From Polaromonas sp. (GTDB taxonomy: Bacteria; Pseudomonadota; Gammaproteobacteria; Burkholderiales; Burkholderiaceae_C), in assembly GCA_013298815.1 (NCBI GenBank), contig JAAFJF010000005.1, positions 1 to 64,000 on the forward strand: a DNA stretch of 64,000 bases, in the 5' to 3' direction. Position 1 is the first letter of the stretch, and each line of letters opens with the position of its first letter. This document shows, piece after piece, positions 1-9,379 of this stretch. The position numbers and the translations under genes were made by a program. Below the pieces are notes generated by a model. It was not told the origin of the DNA. It did not search any database and saw only the letters and a program-made list of their open reading frames with translations.

Positions 1-148
1 TAATCGCAGCAACCGTAACCCATACCGTGTAGACTTGCGCTAATTGAGATTTAATTGCGCAAAGTGAAACCCAAATACTCGCCATTTATCACGTTAAAAA
101 ACGCTAATTTATCGCGAGCCGCTTCAGAATCTATCGTGGCGCTTGTGG

Positions 149-168
149 ATTCCCGCCTTCGCGGGAAT
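149..168. repeat. REP-like palindrome
   Basis: ATTCCCGC and GCGGGAAT form a perfect 8-bp stem around CTTC. This hairpin, with flanking TGG and GACG, is a motif seen dispersed in many proteobacterial genomes. It is seen directly here; its mobility is inferred. Confidence 0.6.
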
Positions 169-240
169 GACGTCTTTGATGGGTTATCGCTAAATAAATC
201 AGTTTAAGTGTGTGACACGGGCAAGCCATTTTGAATCAAA

Positions 241-279
241 TATGATAGCAATCTAGGCAATCAATACGCCGGCTAATGC
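241..279 (+). repeat. Short interspersed repeat, copy 1
   Basis: Diverged copy of the family whose core reads roughly ATAGCTGCTTAGGCAGTAAA followed by TACGCCGGCTA. Here the core is GATAGCAATCTAGGCAATCA and the end CGCCGGCTAA is kept. Confidence 0.6.
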
Positions 280-329
280 CGAATTTGACCCCTAAAAAAC
301 CATCAAAGTCGATTTTGGCATTCTGCTAT

Positions 330-369
330 GAATAATCTAGCGGTTTAGGCAGTAAACACGCTGGCTAGG
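330..369 (+). repeat. Short interspersed repeat, copy 2
   Basis: Same family, with GGTTTAGGCAGTAAACACGC then TGGCTAGGG. It lies only about 50 bp after copy 1 in the same orientation. Confidence 0.6.
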
Positions 370-466
370 GTCATGTTTGATGCTAAATTAAGTGGTTTTG
401 CGTATTCAGTAGGCAAAAGGCAAGACTTGGCTCCTTGTTGTACCCTAGACTAGGAAAGGAATTCTA

Positions 467-847
467 CTAATTTTCGTTAATTTGACCAATTCGCCAAAAA
501 AACCAAAATACCAATCCCGCAATGCCACCAAGAACAGCGTTTCTAGATATAGCTTCTGAGTTAGCACTTACATTCGAAATTAATGCGGCTAGTGAACTAG
601 CACCTACTAATGCACCGTACGCGAAAGCCGACCACCACCGAATTAATTTGAATTTTTTCAGAACGAGAAATCCGGGGATGCCTAGAATAATTGCGGCGGA
701 AACAGTGAAAAAATAGAACACAATAAATGAAAGCAAAATAGCTTGTAGGTTTCGTTCTGCCGAAAGCGGAAACGAAACTGCAATGTATGCAGCGGGGACT
801 ATTGTTGCAGCAATGAATCCAAGTACCGTTGCTTTTATTTGTTTCAA
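467..847 (-). CDS. Small integral membrane protein, unknown
   Basis: A 126-residue protein with four predicted hydrophobic segments (about residues 8-27, 35-58, 72-90, 105-119), so probably an inner-membrane protein. I do not recognise the family. The frame has no ATG: the only plausible start is TTG at 847, directly preceded by an in-frame stop (TGA at 848-850). No strong ribosome binding site is visible. It lies downstream of htpG on the same strand, with about 30 bp between, and could be read through from it. Base composition is more AT-rich than its neighbours. Confidence 0.5.
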   Translation of the reverse strand: MKQIKATVLGFIAATIVPAAYIAVSFPLSAERNLQAILLSFIVFYFFTVSAAIILGIPGFLVLKKFKLIRWWSAFAYGALVGASSLAALISNVSANSEAISRNAVLGGIAGLVFWFFWRIGQINEN

Positions 848-877
848 TCAAGTCTCACTTATGCGCTCTCAAAAGCA

Positions 878-2863
878 TCAAACCAACAACGCATTCACCC
901 GTCGCACATACGCCGCTGGGTCGCTCGGCATCCCACCTTCCGCCAACAGCGCTTGGTCAAACAAAATATGCGCCAAATCGTTGAAATGCACTGAGCCATC
1001 CAACTTTTTCACCAACGCGTGCTCGGCATTCACCTCCAGCACGGGTTTGACTTCGGGGGCGGTTTGGCCGGCTTGTTTCAACATCCGCGCCAGTTGGGTG
1101 CTCATACCGTGGTCTTGTACGACCAGACAGGCGGGGGAGTCGACCAGGCGGGTGGTCACGCGCACATCTTCGGCTTTGTCCCTCAACGCTTCTTTGAGCT
1201 TGGCGAGCAGCGGTTTGAAGGTTTCGGCGGCTTCTTCAGCGGCTTTTTTCTCGGCTTCGTCTTGCAGTTTGCCCAAATCAACCGCGCCTTTGGCCACGCT
1301 TTGCAGCGGCGTGCCGTCAAATTCGTTCACATAGTTCAGCGCCCACTCGTCCACGCGGTCGGTCATCAAGAGCACTTCGATGCCTTTTTTCTTGAACACT
1401 TCCAGCTGCGGGCTGTTTTTGGCAGCGGCGGCGTTGTCGGCGGTGATGTAGTAGATGGCTTCCTGGCCGTCCTTCATGCGGGCTTTGTAGTCGGCAAAGC
1501 TGACCGTGACGGCGTCCGTGGTCGTGCTTGCAAAGCGCATCAGCTTGGCCAGGCGGTCTTTGTTAGCGAAGTCTTCGCCCAAGCCTTCTTTGAGGACAGC
1601 GCCAAATTCGGCGTAAAACGCGTCATATTTGCCCAATCCTGCCTCTTGTTCGGCTTTTTCCTCGGTCGTCAACACGTCTTCCACCATGTCAGGTGAGCCT
1701 TTAACGGGGAGGGCGTTGTGTTTCGCCAAGTCCTCCAACATGCCCAGCACGCGCTTGGTGCAGCCTTCGCGGATGGCTTTGACGTCGCGGCTTTCCTGCA
1801 GCAGTTCGCGGCTCACGTTCAGCGGCAGGTCGTTGGAATCGACCACACCTTTGACAAAGCGCAGGTAGCCCGGTAACAGCGCCTCGGCATCGTCCATGAT
1901 GAAGACGCGTTTGACGTACAGCTTCAGCCCCGAGTTGCGCTCGCGGTTGTACAAATCCATGGGCGCTTTGCTGGGTATGTACAGCAGCTGCGTGTATTCC
2001 TGCTTTCCTTCGACGCGGTTGTGTGTATGCGCCAGCGCGTCGGCTTGGTCGTGGCTGATTTGCTTGTAAAAGTCTTGGTATTGCTCAGGCGTGATGTCTT
2101 TTTTGGCACGCGTCCACAGGGCGCTGGCTTGGTTCACGGTTTCCCATTCGCCGGTCATCACCATACCGCCGCCGGTCGTGCCTTTAGATGGGTCGTCCTT
2201 GTCAATGGCCTCGCCCTCTTTCCATTCTTCCTTTTCCATCAAAATCGGCAGGCTGATGTGGTCTGAATACTTGGCGATGATGCCTTTGAGCTTCCAGTTG
2301 CTGGCGTAGTCAAGCGCATCGTCGCGCAGGTGCAGGGTCACACTGGTGCCGCGTTGGGCGCGCTCAATGCTTTCGACCTCAAAATCGCCTGAGCCGCCGC
2401 TGACCCAACGTACGCCATCGGCTGTCGGCAAACCCGCACGGCGCGATTCGACGGTAATCTTGTCCGCCACGATGAAGCCCGAGTAAAAACCCACGCCAAA
2501 TTGACCGATCAGCTGCGAATCCGCCTTTTGGTCGCCGCTGAGTTTGGAGACAAAGTCTTTGGTACCGCTTTTGGCGATCGTTCCGAGGTTGTCGATGGCT
2601 TCTTGCTGGGAGAGGCCGATGCCGTTGTCGGCAATCGTCAGCGTTTTGGCTTCCTTGTTGAAGCTGACGCGCACTTCCAAAGTTGGCGCTTCTTCTAACA
2701 AAGCTGGTTTATCCAGTGCTTCAAAACGCAGCTTGTCGCAGGCGTCCGAGGCGTTGGAAATCAACTCGCGCATGAAAATCTCTTTGTTGGAGTACAGCGC
2801 GTGGGTCACGAGGTGCAGTAGCTGGGCTACTTCGGCTTGGAAGGACAGGGTTTGCTTGGTCAT
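878..2863 (-). CDS. htpG: Molecular chaperone HtpG (Hsp90 family)
   Basis: Cytosolic ATP-dependent chaperone, 661 residues, close to the usual HtpG length. The N-terminal GHKL ATPase signatures are in order: NASDACDKL at about residue 37, DNGIGL at 79 and GQFGVGFYS at 120. The middle domain carries the typical [15 protein letters not shown] stretch and a C-terminal dimerisation domain follows. The start is the first ATG, giving [16 protein letters not shown] as in homologues. It stands alone, with a repeat copy upstream in the gap to the next minus-strand gene. No heat-shock promoter was identified with certainty. Confidence 0.97.
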   Translation of the reverse strand: MTKQTLSFQAEVAQLLHLVTHALYSNKEIFMRELISNASDACDKLRFEALDKPALLEEAPTLEVRVSFNKEAKTLTIADNGIGLSQQEAIDNLGTIAKSGTKDFVSKLSGDQKADSQLIGQFGVGFYSGFIVADKITVESRRAGLPTADGVRWVSGGSGDFEVESIERAQRGTSVTLHLRDDALDYASNWKLKGIIAKYSDHISLPILMEKEEWKEGEAIDKDDPSKGTTGGGMVMTGEWETVNQASALWTRAKKDITPEQYQDFYKQISHDQADALAHTHNRVEGKQEYTQLLYIPSKAPMDLYNRERNSGLKLYVKRVFIMDDAEALLPGYLRFVKGVVDSNDLPLNVSRELLQESRDVKAIREGCTKRVLGMLEDLAKHNALPVKGSPDMVEDVLTTEEKAEQEAGLGKYDAFYAEFGAVLKEGLGEDFANKDRLAKLMRFASTTTDAVTVSFADYKARMKDGQEAIYYITADNAAAAKNSPQLEVFKKKGIEVLLMTDRVDEWALNYVNEFDGTPLQSVAKGAVDLGKLQDEAEKKAAEEAAETFKPLLAKLKEALRDKAEDVRVTTRLVDSPACLVVQDHGMSTQLARMLKQAGQTAPEVKPVLEVNAEHALVKKLDGSVHFNDLAHILFDQALLAEGGMPSDPAAYVRRVNALLV

Positions 2864-3084
2864 GGTGTCAATGTTGTGTTTTTAGATAGTAAATTTGGCA
2901 ACTTTTCAATCGAAAAGTAACCTCCAAGTTTAGCGCGGCTTGCAGCGGGTTAGCCGCAGCGCCGACCGAGCAGATATGAGGCTGATTGTTGAAATTTCAA
3001 TGCTTAACCCGTTGAGAAGATCAAAAAGCGATAAAAGCTGCTCAAAACTTGCAAAAAGAGCGTTTTTATGGCTTAAATATGGCT

Positions 3085-3125
3085 CTATCCGGCGTATTTG
3101 CTGCCTAAGCAGCTATAAAAAACAT
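3085..3125 (-). repeat. Short interspersed repeat, copy 3
   Basis: Reads CCGGCGTATTTGCTGCCTAA then GCAGCTATAAAA on the plus strand, that is, the reverse orientation. It fills much of the 288-bp gap between htpG and the hydrolase gene; nothing else was seen in that gap. Confidence 0.75.
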
Positions 3126-3151
3126 AGTGAATTTAGGATTAAAAGCTCAAC

Positions 3152-4405
3152 TCAACTTAACCAAGTCACCAACTGCTCCCCCACCTCCGCACTCCCCAGC
3201 ATCGCCATGTGGTTTGTCCGATAAACAACCATTTGCGACGATTTGGAAAATACCAGGCTTCGGGCTGGGTCGCTGTGCACACCGAGCGCGCTGTTCAGCG
3301 GCACGAGGCCGTCACCAACCAGCCGGTCGGCTGCCAAGCTGCGTTTGGCAGCCAGAGTTGCTGCCACAGTGAAGCAGGCCACGCCTTCGGGCAATGGCAG
3401 GTGCTCGCGGTCAACTTGTTCTTGCTGGGTTTTGGGTTTGAAGCGATCTTCGCCTTGCCAATCACTGTCCAAAACGTTGCCAAAGCGCAGATCCGTGATG
3501 CCTGAGCTGCGCAATTCGACCAGTCTTTTGAAGGGTGCACTGTAGGGCGTGACGCCTAGGAGCACATCTATCCAATTGCCCGCTTTCTCCAGTGGTGCGC
3601 CATGGTGGGGTGTGCCTAAGAATACGATGTTTTTGAGTTTCTTCACCCATTGCCGCTTGCCTTGCTGCGCCGAATGAACCGCTGAGCGCGTGACCAGCCC
3701 ACCCATGCTGTGCACCAACACCGAGATTTCTGTAAGCGGCACAGGCCACAGGGCGCTGAGCAATTCCAGCTGGTTCGACAGCATTTGCCCGTTTTGCGAG
3801 GTGTGCAAGCCCGTGTTGTAGCGGACATAAATGGGGGTGTAGCCTAGTTTTGCGGCTAAAGTCTCCGCATGATTGACGGATTCATCATCATGTTGAACTG
3901 CCCACTGCAAATCATTCATGCACAAACCGTGCACGACGATGAGCACTTTGCCCGTCAGCTGGGCTTTGTCGGGCATCGCTTCCCAATTCAAGGCTTCATT
4001 GTTGAAGCGCAGTGTCATGGGCGTCGCCATCGGGTTGTCGCCTTCCACCAGGCGGTCGCCCATCACGCCATTCAGCGCTGCCAAAACTGCTTCGCGCGGG
4101 GCTGATTCTTGCGGTTCTTGTTCGATTTTGTCTAACAGTGGTTGCAAACTCGTCAACAGCGACTCCGTGCCCTTGCCCACCAACTGTGCCACGCCTTGGA
4201 CGGTCTTGTAAACCAAACCGGTAATCCCGCGCGTTTGGTCTTTGGCTTTGCCGCTGGGCGCACCCAGCGTGCTCCAAACCGATTGCGTCACGCCCTCGGC
4301 GATCTTGGTCACATTCACCGTGGCTTGCGTTGCCAGCTTGGCCAAGCCTCGCAAATCCGTAGAACGCAGATGTCTAAACGGATTGGGCGGGTTGGGTTTA
4401 GCCAT
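3152..4405 (-). CDS. Alpha/beta hydrolase, PGAP1-like
   Basis: A 417-residue esterase/lipase-fold protein. The oxyanion strand VLIVVHGL lies at about 154-161, the nucleophile elbow LVHSMGGL puts Ser233 at the active site, FLGTPHHG follows at about 262, and late GDGLVPLNS and RTNHMAM stretches fit the acid and histidine of the triad. The first Gly of the usual GHSMGG is Val here. The first 140 residues are an extra amphipathic region of unknown role. No signal peptide is seen, so it is probably cytoplasmic. It is followed 13 bp upstream by the FabH-like gene on the same strand, which suggests cotranscription. Substrate unknown. Confidence 0.8.
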   Translation of the reverse strand: MAKPNPPNPFRHLRSTDLRGLAKLATQATVNVTKIAEGVTQSVWSTLGAPSGKAKDQTRGITGLVYKTVQGVAQLVGKGTESLLTSLQPLLDKIEQEPQESAPREAVLAALNGVMGDRLVEGDNPMATPMTLRFNNEALNWEAMPDKAQLTGKVLIVVHGLCMNDLQWAVQHDDESVNHAETLAAKLGYTPIYVRYNTGLHTSQNGQMLSNQLELLSALWPVPLTEISVLVHSMGGLVTRSAVHSAQQGKRQWVKKLKNIVFLGTPHHGAPLEKAGNWIDVLLGVTPYSAPFKRLVELRSSGITDLRFGNVLDSDWQGEDRFKPKTQQEQVDREHLPLPEGVACFTVAATLAAKRSLAADRLVGDGLVPLNSALGVHSDPARSLVFSKSSQMVVYRTNHMAMLGSAEVGEQLVTWLS

Positions 4406-4418
4406 GATTTACCTTTGT

Positions 4419-5537
4419 TTATGTCCGCTTGACGACCACGCTACCGATGGAATACCCCGCGCCAAACGAGCAAATCACACCGACGTCACCGGCTTTGGTG
4501 TCCTCATGGTGGCGGTGAAAGGCGATGATGGAGCCAGCAGACGCGGTATTGGCAAACTCGTCCAAAATGATAGGTGCTTCATCCGCCGTCGGGTCGCGCC
4601 CCAGCAGCTTGCGGGTGACAAACTGGTTCATATTGATATTCGCTTGGTGCAGCCAAAAGCGCCGTGTTTGCGCAGCGTTGTAGCCAAACGTGCCTAAATG
4701 CGTGCTGATGTGCTCAGCAGCCAGCGGGCAAACCTCTTTGAACACTTTGCGGCCTTCTTGTTGAAACAATTGGTCGCGGTCGTTCACATCGCGGTCTTCC
4801 GCATGCGACATGAAGCCAAAGTTGTTGCGGATATTGTTGGAGAACTGCGTGAAGCAATGCGTCCCCAAAATCTCAAACGCGCCTTTCGGGGCAACTTCCA
4901 AGCGTTCGACCAAAATAGCGGTACAAACATCGCCAAAAATAAAGTGGCAATCGCGGTCTTTCCACGCCAAGTGGGCAGAGGTGATTTCAGGATTCACCAC
5001 TAAAACGGCTTTCGATGCACCAGATTTGACGGCGTTGTAGGCCATTTCGAGTCCAAAGGTGGCAGACGAGCAAGCGACATTCATGTCAAAACCAAAGCCT
5101 TTGATGCCTAAAGCAGTTTGAATCTCAATCGCCATCGCGGGGTAGGCGCGCTGCATGTTGGCGCTGGCGCAGATGACAAAATCCACATCAGCAGCGGTTT
5201 TGCCGGCTCTATCCAAAGCATCTTGGGCTGCCGCCACGCCAATCTCGGCCATCAGGCTGATCTCATCGTCCGGTCTTTTGACAAAGTTCGGGCGCATGCG
5301 TTTGGGGTCTAGCACACCGGTTTTTTCCAACACATAGCGGCGCTTGATGCCAGAGGCTTTTTCGATGAATTCGACGTTGGAATGCGTCAGTGCAGTCTGC
5401 GTGCCCGCTGCAATCTCGCTGGCGTGCTCTGCGTTTTGCAAATCTGCGTAGGCGTTGTACGAGGCAACCAACTCTTCATTGGTAATAACGTGCGGTGGCG
5501 TATAAAGCCCCGTGCTGCTGATGGCGACGCGATGCAT
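4419..5537 (-). CDS. Beta-ketoacyl-ACP synthase III family protein (FabH-like)
   Basis: Thiolase-fold condensing enzyme of 372 residues. The Cys-His-Asn triad is visible: Cys156 in NVACSSAT, His297 in WLHQAN and Asn330 in FANTASAGS. The GxGxSIGSVVVKR end is typical. It is longer than housekeeping FabH (about 320 residues), with a long insert near residues 30-90 (NAEHASEIAAGTQTALTHSN, VLDPKRMRPNFVKRPDDE), so it belongs to the longer FabH-like subgroup, not necessarily the fatty-acid initiation enzyme. It is probably cotranscribed with the downstream hydrolase. Confidence 0.85.
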   Translation of the reverse strand: MHRVAISSTGLYTPPHVITNEELVASYNAYADLQNAEHASEIAAGTQTALTHSNVEFIEKASGIKRRYVLEKTGVLDPKRMRPNFVKRPDDEISLMAEIGVAAAQDALDRAGKTAADVDFVICASANMQRAYPAMAIEIQTALGIKGFGFDMNVACSSATFGLEMAYNAVKSGASKAVLVVNPEITSAHLAWKDRDCHFIFGDVCTAILVERLEVAPKGAFEILGTHCFTQFSNNIRNNFGFMSHAEDRDVNDRDQLFQQEGRKVFKEVCPLAAEHISTHLGTFGYNAAQTRRFWLHQANINMNQFVTRKLLGRDPTADEAPIILDEFANTASAGSIIAFHRHHEDTKAGDVGVICSFGAGYSIGSVVVKRT

Positions 5538-5605
5538 GTGTTAGTCTCCTAATTAGTAGTGTTGTTATTTATAGTTAATGACTTCATGAAACTTCTTAGA
5601 GCTTC

Positions 5606-6523
5606 TCAAAACTTCTCATGCGGCGCTAAATACCGCCATTGGCCGACGGGTAAATTGCCCAGCACCACGTTGCCAATCCGCACCCGCTTCAAACCCACCA
5701 CTTTCAGCCCAACCTGTTCGCACATGCGGCGGATTTGGCGTTTTTTGCCTTCGGTCAGCACAAAGCGAAGTTGTTCGGGGTTTTGCCAGTCCACTTTGGC
5801 GCGTTTCAGGGGCTGGTCGTCCAGGCTCAGGCCGAAGCGGAGTTTGGCCAGCAGGGCGGGCGGGAAGGCGCTTTGCACGTCTAGCACGACGGGTTTTGAT
5901 GTTGACACATTGGCCAAGTTGCCGTCAGCATAGTATTCCACCCGCACCAAATATTCTTTTTCCATCACCGAGTCTTCGCCAATCAGTTGGCGGGCGATGC
6001 GGCCGTCTTGCGTCATCACCAGCAAGCCAATCGAGTCGATATCCAAGCGTCCGCAGGGCGCTAGACCGGGCAATTGCGAGTGGTTCCAAAAGAAGCGCGC
6101 GTTGTCGTCCGACCAACGGTTTTGTGGGGTGAACAGGGTAACCGCAGGCTCGTGGCCGTCTTCGGCTTGGCTGCTCACAAAGCCCATAGGCTTGTTGATC
6201 AGAATCGTCACCTGGTTGGCTTGTTTGCCTTTGGCAGCGCGGTCAATCTCGATTTTGTCGTGCTGCTGTACCTGTAAACCCATCTCGGCAACCACGCCAT
6301 TGACCTTGACCCAGCCGTTGGCCACCCATTCATCCGCCTCGCGGCGTGAGCAGATACCCATCTCGGCCATGCGTTTGTTCAGGCGGGTGGTGGCTTTAAG
6401 AGGTGGAGCGTTTGGATCGGGCTTTTTGCCGCCCGCGACGGCTTTGGCTGCGCCGGGTGATAGGGCACGGCGAAAAACGGGGGCTGCGGGAGGTGTATTT
6501 GGAGGAGTCAGTGGCGCGTTCAT
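5606..6523 (-). CDS. RsuA/RluB/RluF-family pseudouridine synthase
   Basis: Converts specific uridines of rRNA to pseudouridine. An S4 RNA-binding domain spans about residues 45-95 (RLNKRMAEMGICSRREAD), and the catalytic motif GRLDIDSIGLLVMT places the nucleophile at Asp161. The C-terminal KRQIRRMCEQVGLKVVGLKR stretch is typical of the large-subunit RluB/RluF branch. A Pro/Ala-rich low-complexity N-terminus (residues 1-40) is an extension. The exact target nucleotide cannot be decided from the sequence alone. Confidence 0.9.
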   Translation of the reverse strand: MNAPLTPPNTPPAAPVFRRALSPGAAKAVAGGKKPDPNAPPLKATTRLNKRMAEMGICSRREADEWVANGWVKVNGVVAEMGLQVQQHDKIEIDRAAKGKQANQVTILINKPMGFVSSQAEDGHEPAVTLFTPQNRWSDDNARFFWNHSQLPGLAPCGRLDIDSIGLLVMTQDGRIARQLIGEDSVMEKEYLVRVEYYADGNLANVSTSKPVVLDVQSAFPPALLAKLRFGLSLDDQPLKRAKVDWQNPEQLRFVLTEGKKRQIRRMCEQVGLKVVGLKRVRIGNVVLGNLPVGQWRYLAPHEKF

Positions 6524-6680
6524 AGGCTTCTAAGTGTACGGCGTTAGTTTATTCTCTAACTATAGATATGTGTAGAAAGTCAAAGAAGCGCAGGCCTCTA
6601 AAACGGTCTATAGGTTAAAATATGATGATATTCTGCGTTCTATATATCCAAATTCACACTAAAGACTGAAAAGCTTCACC

Positions 6681-7457
6681 ATGGCTGCCTTCGAAAAAGA
6701 AAAAGTCCTCTCCGTTCACCACTGGAACGAAACCCTCTTCACCTTCACCACCACGCGTGGTCCGAGCTTGCGCTTTGAAAGCGGGCATTTCGTCATGGTC
6801 GGCTTGGAAGTGGACGGCAAGCCGCTGCTGCGCGCCTACAGCATTGCAAGCCCACATTACGCCGAAGAGCTGGAGTTCTTCAGTATCAAGGTTGAAAACG
6901 GCCCGCTGACCTCACGTTTGCAGCACTTAAAAGTAGGCGACGAGGTGCTGATTGGCCGCAAACCTACAGGAACACTGGTGTTGACCGACTTGCTGCCTGG
7001 CAAAAACTTGTTCTTGTTCGCCACAGGCACGGGCCTCGCGCCTTTCATGAGCATCATCCGCGACCCAGACACCTACGAAAAGTTCGAAAAAGTCATCTTG
7101 GTGCACGGCGTGCGTTACGGCAGCGAGCTGGCCTATGCCAAATTCATCGAACACGAGCTGCCGCACGACGACTTTTTGGGCGAAGAAGTCAAACAGAAGC
7201 TGATTTATTACCCATGCGTTACCCGCGAAGAGTTCCGCAATATGGGTCGCTTGCCGGTGCTGATTGAAAACGGCAAACTCTGCGCCGATATCGGCCTACC
7301 GCAAATCAACCCGCAAACCGACCGCGCCATGATCTGCGGCGGCCCTGCGATGTTGAAAGACCTGCGCGTGGTGCTGGACGGCCTGGGTTTCACTATCTCC
7401 GCTGGCATCGGCCAAGCGGGTGATTACGTGATTGAGCGGGCGTTTGTCGAAAAATAA
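6681..7457 (+). CDS. fpr: Ferredoxin--NADP(+) reductase
   Basis: FAD enzyme exchanging electrons between NADPH and ferredoxin or flavodoxin; 258 residues, the usual size. The FAD motif RAYSIAS is at about residue 51, the NADP-binding ATGTGLAPFMS at about 114, and the C-terminus ends in YVIERAFVEK as in the proteobacterial FPR class. It is a single gene facing away from the pseudouridine synthase. The stop codon lies inside the ascending arm of a strong hairpin (7453-7476) that probably ends transcription. Confidence 0.93.
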   Translation: MAAFEKEKVLSVHHWNETLFTFTTTRGPSLRFESGHFVMVGLEVDGKPLLRAYSIASPHYAEELEFFSIKVENGPLTSRLQHLKVGDEVLIGRKPTGTLVLTDLLPGKNLFLFATGTGLAPFMSIIRDPDTYEKFEKVILVHGVRYGSELAYAKFIEHELPHDDFLGEEVKQKLIYYPCVTREEFRNMGRLPVLIENGKLCADIGLPQINPQTDRAMICGGPAMLKDLRVVLDGLGFTISAGIGQAGDYVIERAFVEK

Positions 7458-7476
7458 GCGCTTTGGAGCGCTTATT
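7453..7476 (+). terminator. Hairpin terminator of fpr
   Basis: AATAAGCGCT and AGCGCTTATT form a perfect 10-bp stem with a TTGG loop. The stem overlaps the fpr stop codon. The T run after it is short, so the assignment is likely but not certain. Confidence 0.65.
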
Positions 7477-7484
7477 TGCAATTA

Positions 7485-7525
7485 AATTGATAGCTGTTTA
7501 GGCATTAAATATGACAGCTACCGGC
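7485..7525 (+). repeat. Short interspersed repeat, copy 4
   Basis: Core ATAGCTGTTTAGGCATTAAA is well kept; the distal end (ATGACAGCTACCGG) is diverged. Confidence 0.65.
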
Positions 7526-7553
7526 TTATTTAACTCCAGCCCACATCATTCAA

Positions 7554-7579
7554 CAAAAACACCCAAAAGAGTGTTTTTG
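7554..7579. terminator. Probable bidirectional terminator
   Basis: CAAAAACAC and GTGTTTTTG form a 9-bp stem around an 8-nt loop. It sits between the convergent fpr and the secreted-protein gene, and reads as a stem followed by a U-rich strand in either direction. Confidence 0.55.
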
Positions 7580-7597
7580 CTTGAAATAAATTCTCAA

Positions 7598-9109
7598 TTA
7601 CCTTAAACAAGAACCTATCATATTCACAGTAATAGGCTCGCTGTAAGTGGCTCCCTGCACATCGGTCACCGTGATATTAATAATCGCGTCCAATTGTGCA
7701 CGAGTGTCTGAATTCACCAACATGGTGACGACTCCAGTTGACGACACTGTGAAGTTGGCATTGCTGCCTGCAAACGTACAGGTATCTGGCGCACCGCCTG
7801 ATGGTGCGATGTCTTTGCAGCTGAGCGTCCCAATCTCAGTAGGTGCAGAAACCGTTGTCGTATTACTTGAGAGACCACCAGCCGCTTCACATGTTAAGCT
7901 AAACTTGCCAAGACTCAATGTTTGATTGAACAAAATATCTGCAGGAGGCGGGTTGGGTTCTGCAGGAGGCACAACCACAGGCGGCACAACTGCTGGTGGA
8001 ACGACTGCTGGTACGACTACGACTGGTTTCGCAACATCAACATTGGTTTGGTTGGTCACAATATGCTCTTGCTTTTGAATCACCCGGCCAAAGTAGTTTT
8101 TGGGGTTGTAGATGCTGTTGAGCATCAGCGTTTCGTTTAGCTGTGCATTAGAGGTGTCAGGCCGTGTTCCCACGTTGTGGCTCGTATCGCCAAGTGCATA
8201 GCGCACGCCGACATAGATGCCATAATTTTTTGCATTCTTGGTATTTTTAAAACCATTCAACGTCATACTAAACCGGCTGTCGTCAAAGCTTTTTTCTCCA
8301 CTAATGGTCAATTGACCATCAGTATCTACTGTCAAACCAGCATAGGCACGGTATTGCGGCATATAGTGCTTGTACCCGACAAGACCAGTAGTTGTACTGC
8401 TAGATTCATCTAAAACCTTGGTGTTGGAATGGAACACTTTAGCCGTGAAAATTCCATTGTCAGCAACGTTCAGCTCGCCGCCCAAGCCCAAACGGTTGCG
8501 CCGCCCACCGAAAAAATCAATCGTTGTTCTGTCTACGCCGTTGGTTGTCGTGGTGCGAGTGAACGTGTCTAGGTCTTGAACACTGGTAGCGGTGAAAGCA
8601 GCATCTGTCACGGACAGGGTCTTAGAGCTTGTGCGCTGACTCAATGCATCAACATAGATTTTTCTGATGTTTGGGGATAAATTGCTTAAATCTAACCTTG
8701 CAAAGGCGCTATTTCCTTTCATTTTTTGATCAATACCTGGGTAGGAAATCGGCTCACGACCTGAAGATACGCCGCCGACGAAGTAACCTACATTCCCAAC
8801 CGCGAAGCCGGCTGCCGCTCCTAGATGCTGTGATTTGTTAGAAGCATCACCCACAAGACGCAAACCAATAGTTTCACCACCCAAGGTCAAGGCAGCTACA
8901 CCACCGGTTTCACCTGTGCTTTGTGATAAGCCAATCTCAAGATTGCGATTGATAGGAACTAGCACACTCGAGGGCGCGTTAACGGGCGTACTTGAAGCGT
9001 TATATTGCGCTATTTTTTGATCAGCTGACTGTGCAATGGCGGCTTGAGCAACTAGGCTGAAGACCAAGGCCGTGCTTATGAGTAGTTCGGATTTGGTTGG
9101 CTTAATCAT
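7598..9109 (-). CDS. Secreted protein: beta-rich domain, Pro/Val linker, cysteine-containing C-terminal domain
   Basis: I do not recognise this 503-residue protein. A signal peptide is clear (about residues 1-26, ending in AAIAQS). Residues 30-330 show alternating polar and hydrophobic strands with glycines and aromatic residues (for example YFVGGVSSG, FFGGRRNRLGLGGELNV, YGIYVGVRYALGD), which resemble an outer-membrane or autotransporter-like barrel. Residues 367-392 are a repetitive Pro/Val linker. The last 110 residues contain four cysteines (CEAAGG, CKDIA, CTFAG, final CLR) and look like an Ig-like or fimbrial-type domain. It stands alone, with 270 bp of AT-rich upstream sequence. Surface location is an inference. 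Confidence 0.6.
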   Translation of the reverse strand: MIKPTKSELLISTALVFSLVAQAAIAQSADQKIAQYNASSTPVNAPSSVLVPINRNLEIGLSQSTGETGGVAALTLGGETIGLRLVGDASNKSQHLGAAAGFAVGNVGYFVGGVSSGREPISYPGIDQKMKGNSAFARLDLSNLSPNIRKIYVDALSQRTSSKTLSVTDAAFTATSVQDLDTFTRTTTTNGVDRTTIDFFGGRRNRLGLGGELNVADNGIFTAKVFHSNTKVLDESSSTTTGLVGYKHYMPQYRAYAGLTVDTDGQLTISGEKSFDDSRFSMTLNGFKNTKNAKNYGIYVGVRYALGDTSHNVGTRPDTSNAQLNETLMLNSIYNPKNYFGRVIQKQEHIVTNQTNVDVAKPVVVVPAVVPPAVVPPVVVPPAEPNPPPADILFNQTLSLGKFSLTCEAAGGLSSNTTTVSAPTEIGTLSCKDIAPSGGAPDTCTFAGSNANFTVSSTGVVTMLVNSDTRAQLDAIINITVTDVQGATYSEPITVNMIGSCLR

Positions 9110-9304
9110 AAAGAGCTTTCATAAATGTGAGTAAAAAATACAAAATACAATAATTTGTAAAAATTCATTAAAGCATTTTAAATGCAGGTTGTCATTGTTT
9201 ATCAATTGTTTTTATTTAACAGCTTAAATTGAGCGAATTTTCACTTCTGTTGTATAGTGAATATGTTTAAGCAAAATAAAATTCATCAATAATTAATTTA
9301 TTAC

Positions 9305-9333
9305 TACAAAAGTAATAAACACGCTGGCTGGGC
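9305..9333 (+). repeat. Short interspersed repeat, partial copy 5
   Basis: Only the distal half is clear: AGTAATAAACACGCTGGCTG matches copy 2. The rest of the 270-bp gap upstream of the secreted-protein gene is AT-rich and without other structure that I can see. Confidence 0.45.
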
Positions 9334-9379
9334 GCTGAATTGAGTTGAGAGATAAATCTCGGAATTTGAAAATTCTGCG

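Larger units (their letters stand above)
1..466. other. Intergenic stretch with repeats only
   Basis: I see no convincing gene here. The stretch holds a REP-like palindrome near 149-168 and two copies of the short interspersed repeat family (about 241-279 and 330-369). The rest is AT-rich sequence without a recognisable motif. Confidence 0.6.

Noticed and set aside
1019-1696. Long open frames antisense to htpG and to many other genes
   Set aside because: They follow the codon pattern of the opposite strand, have no family resemblance and no ribosome binding site, so they are shadows of the real genes.
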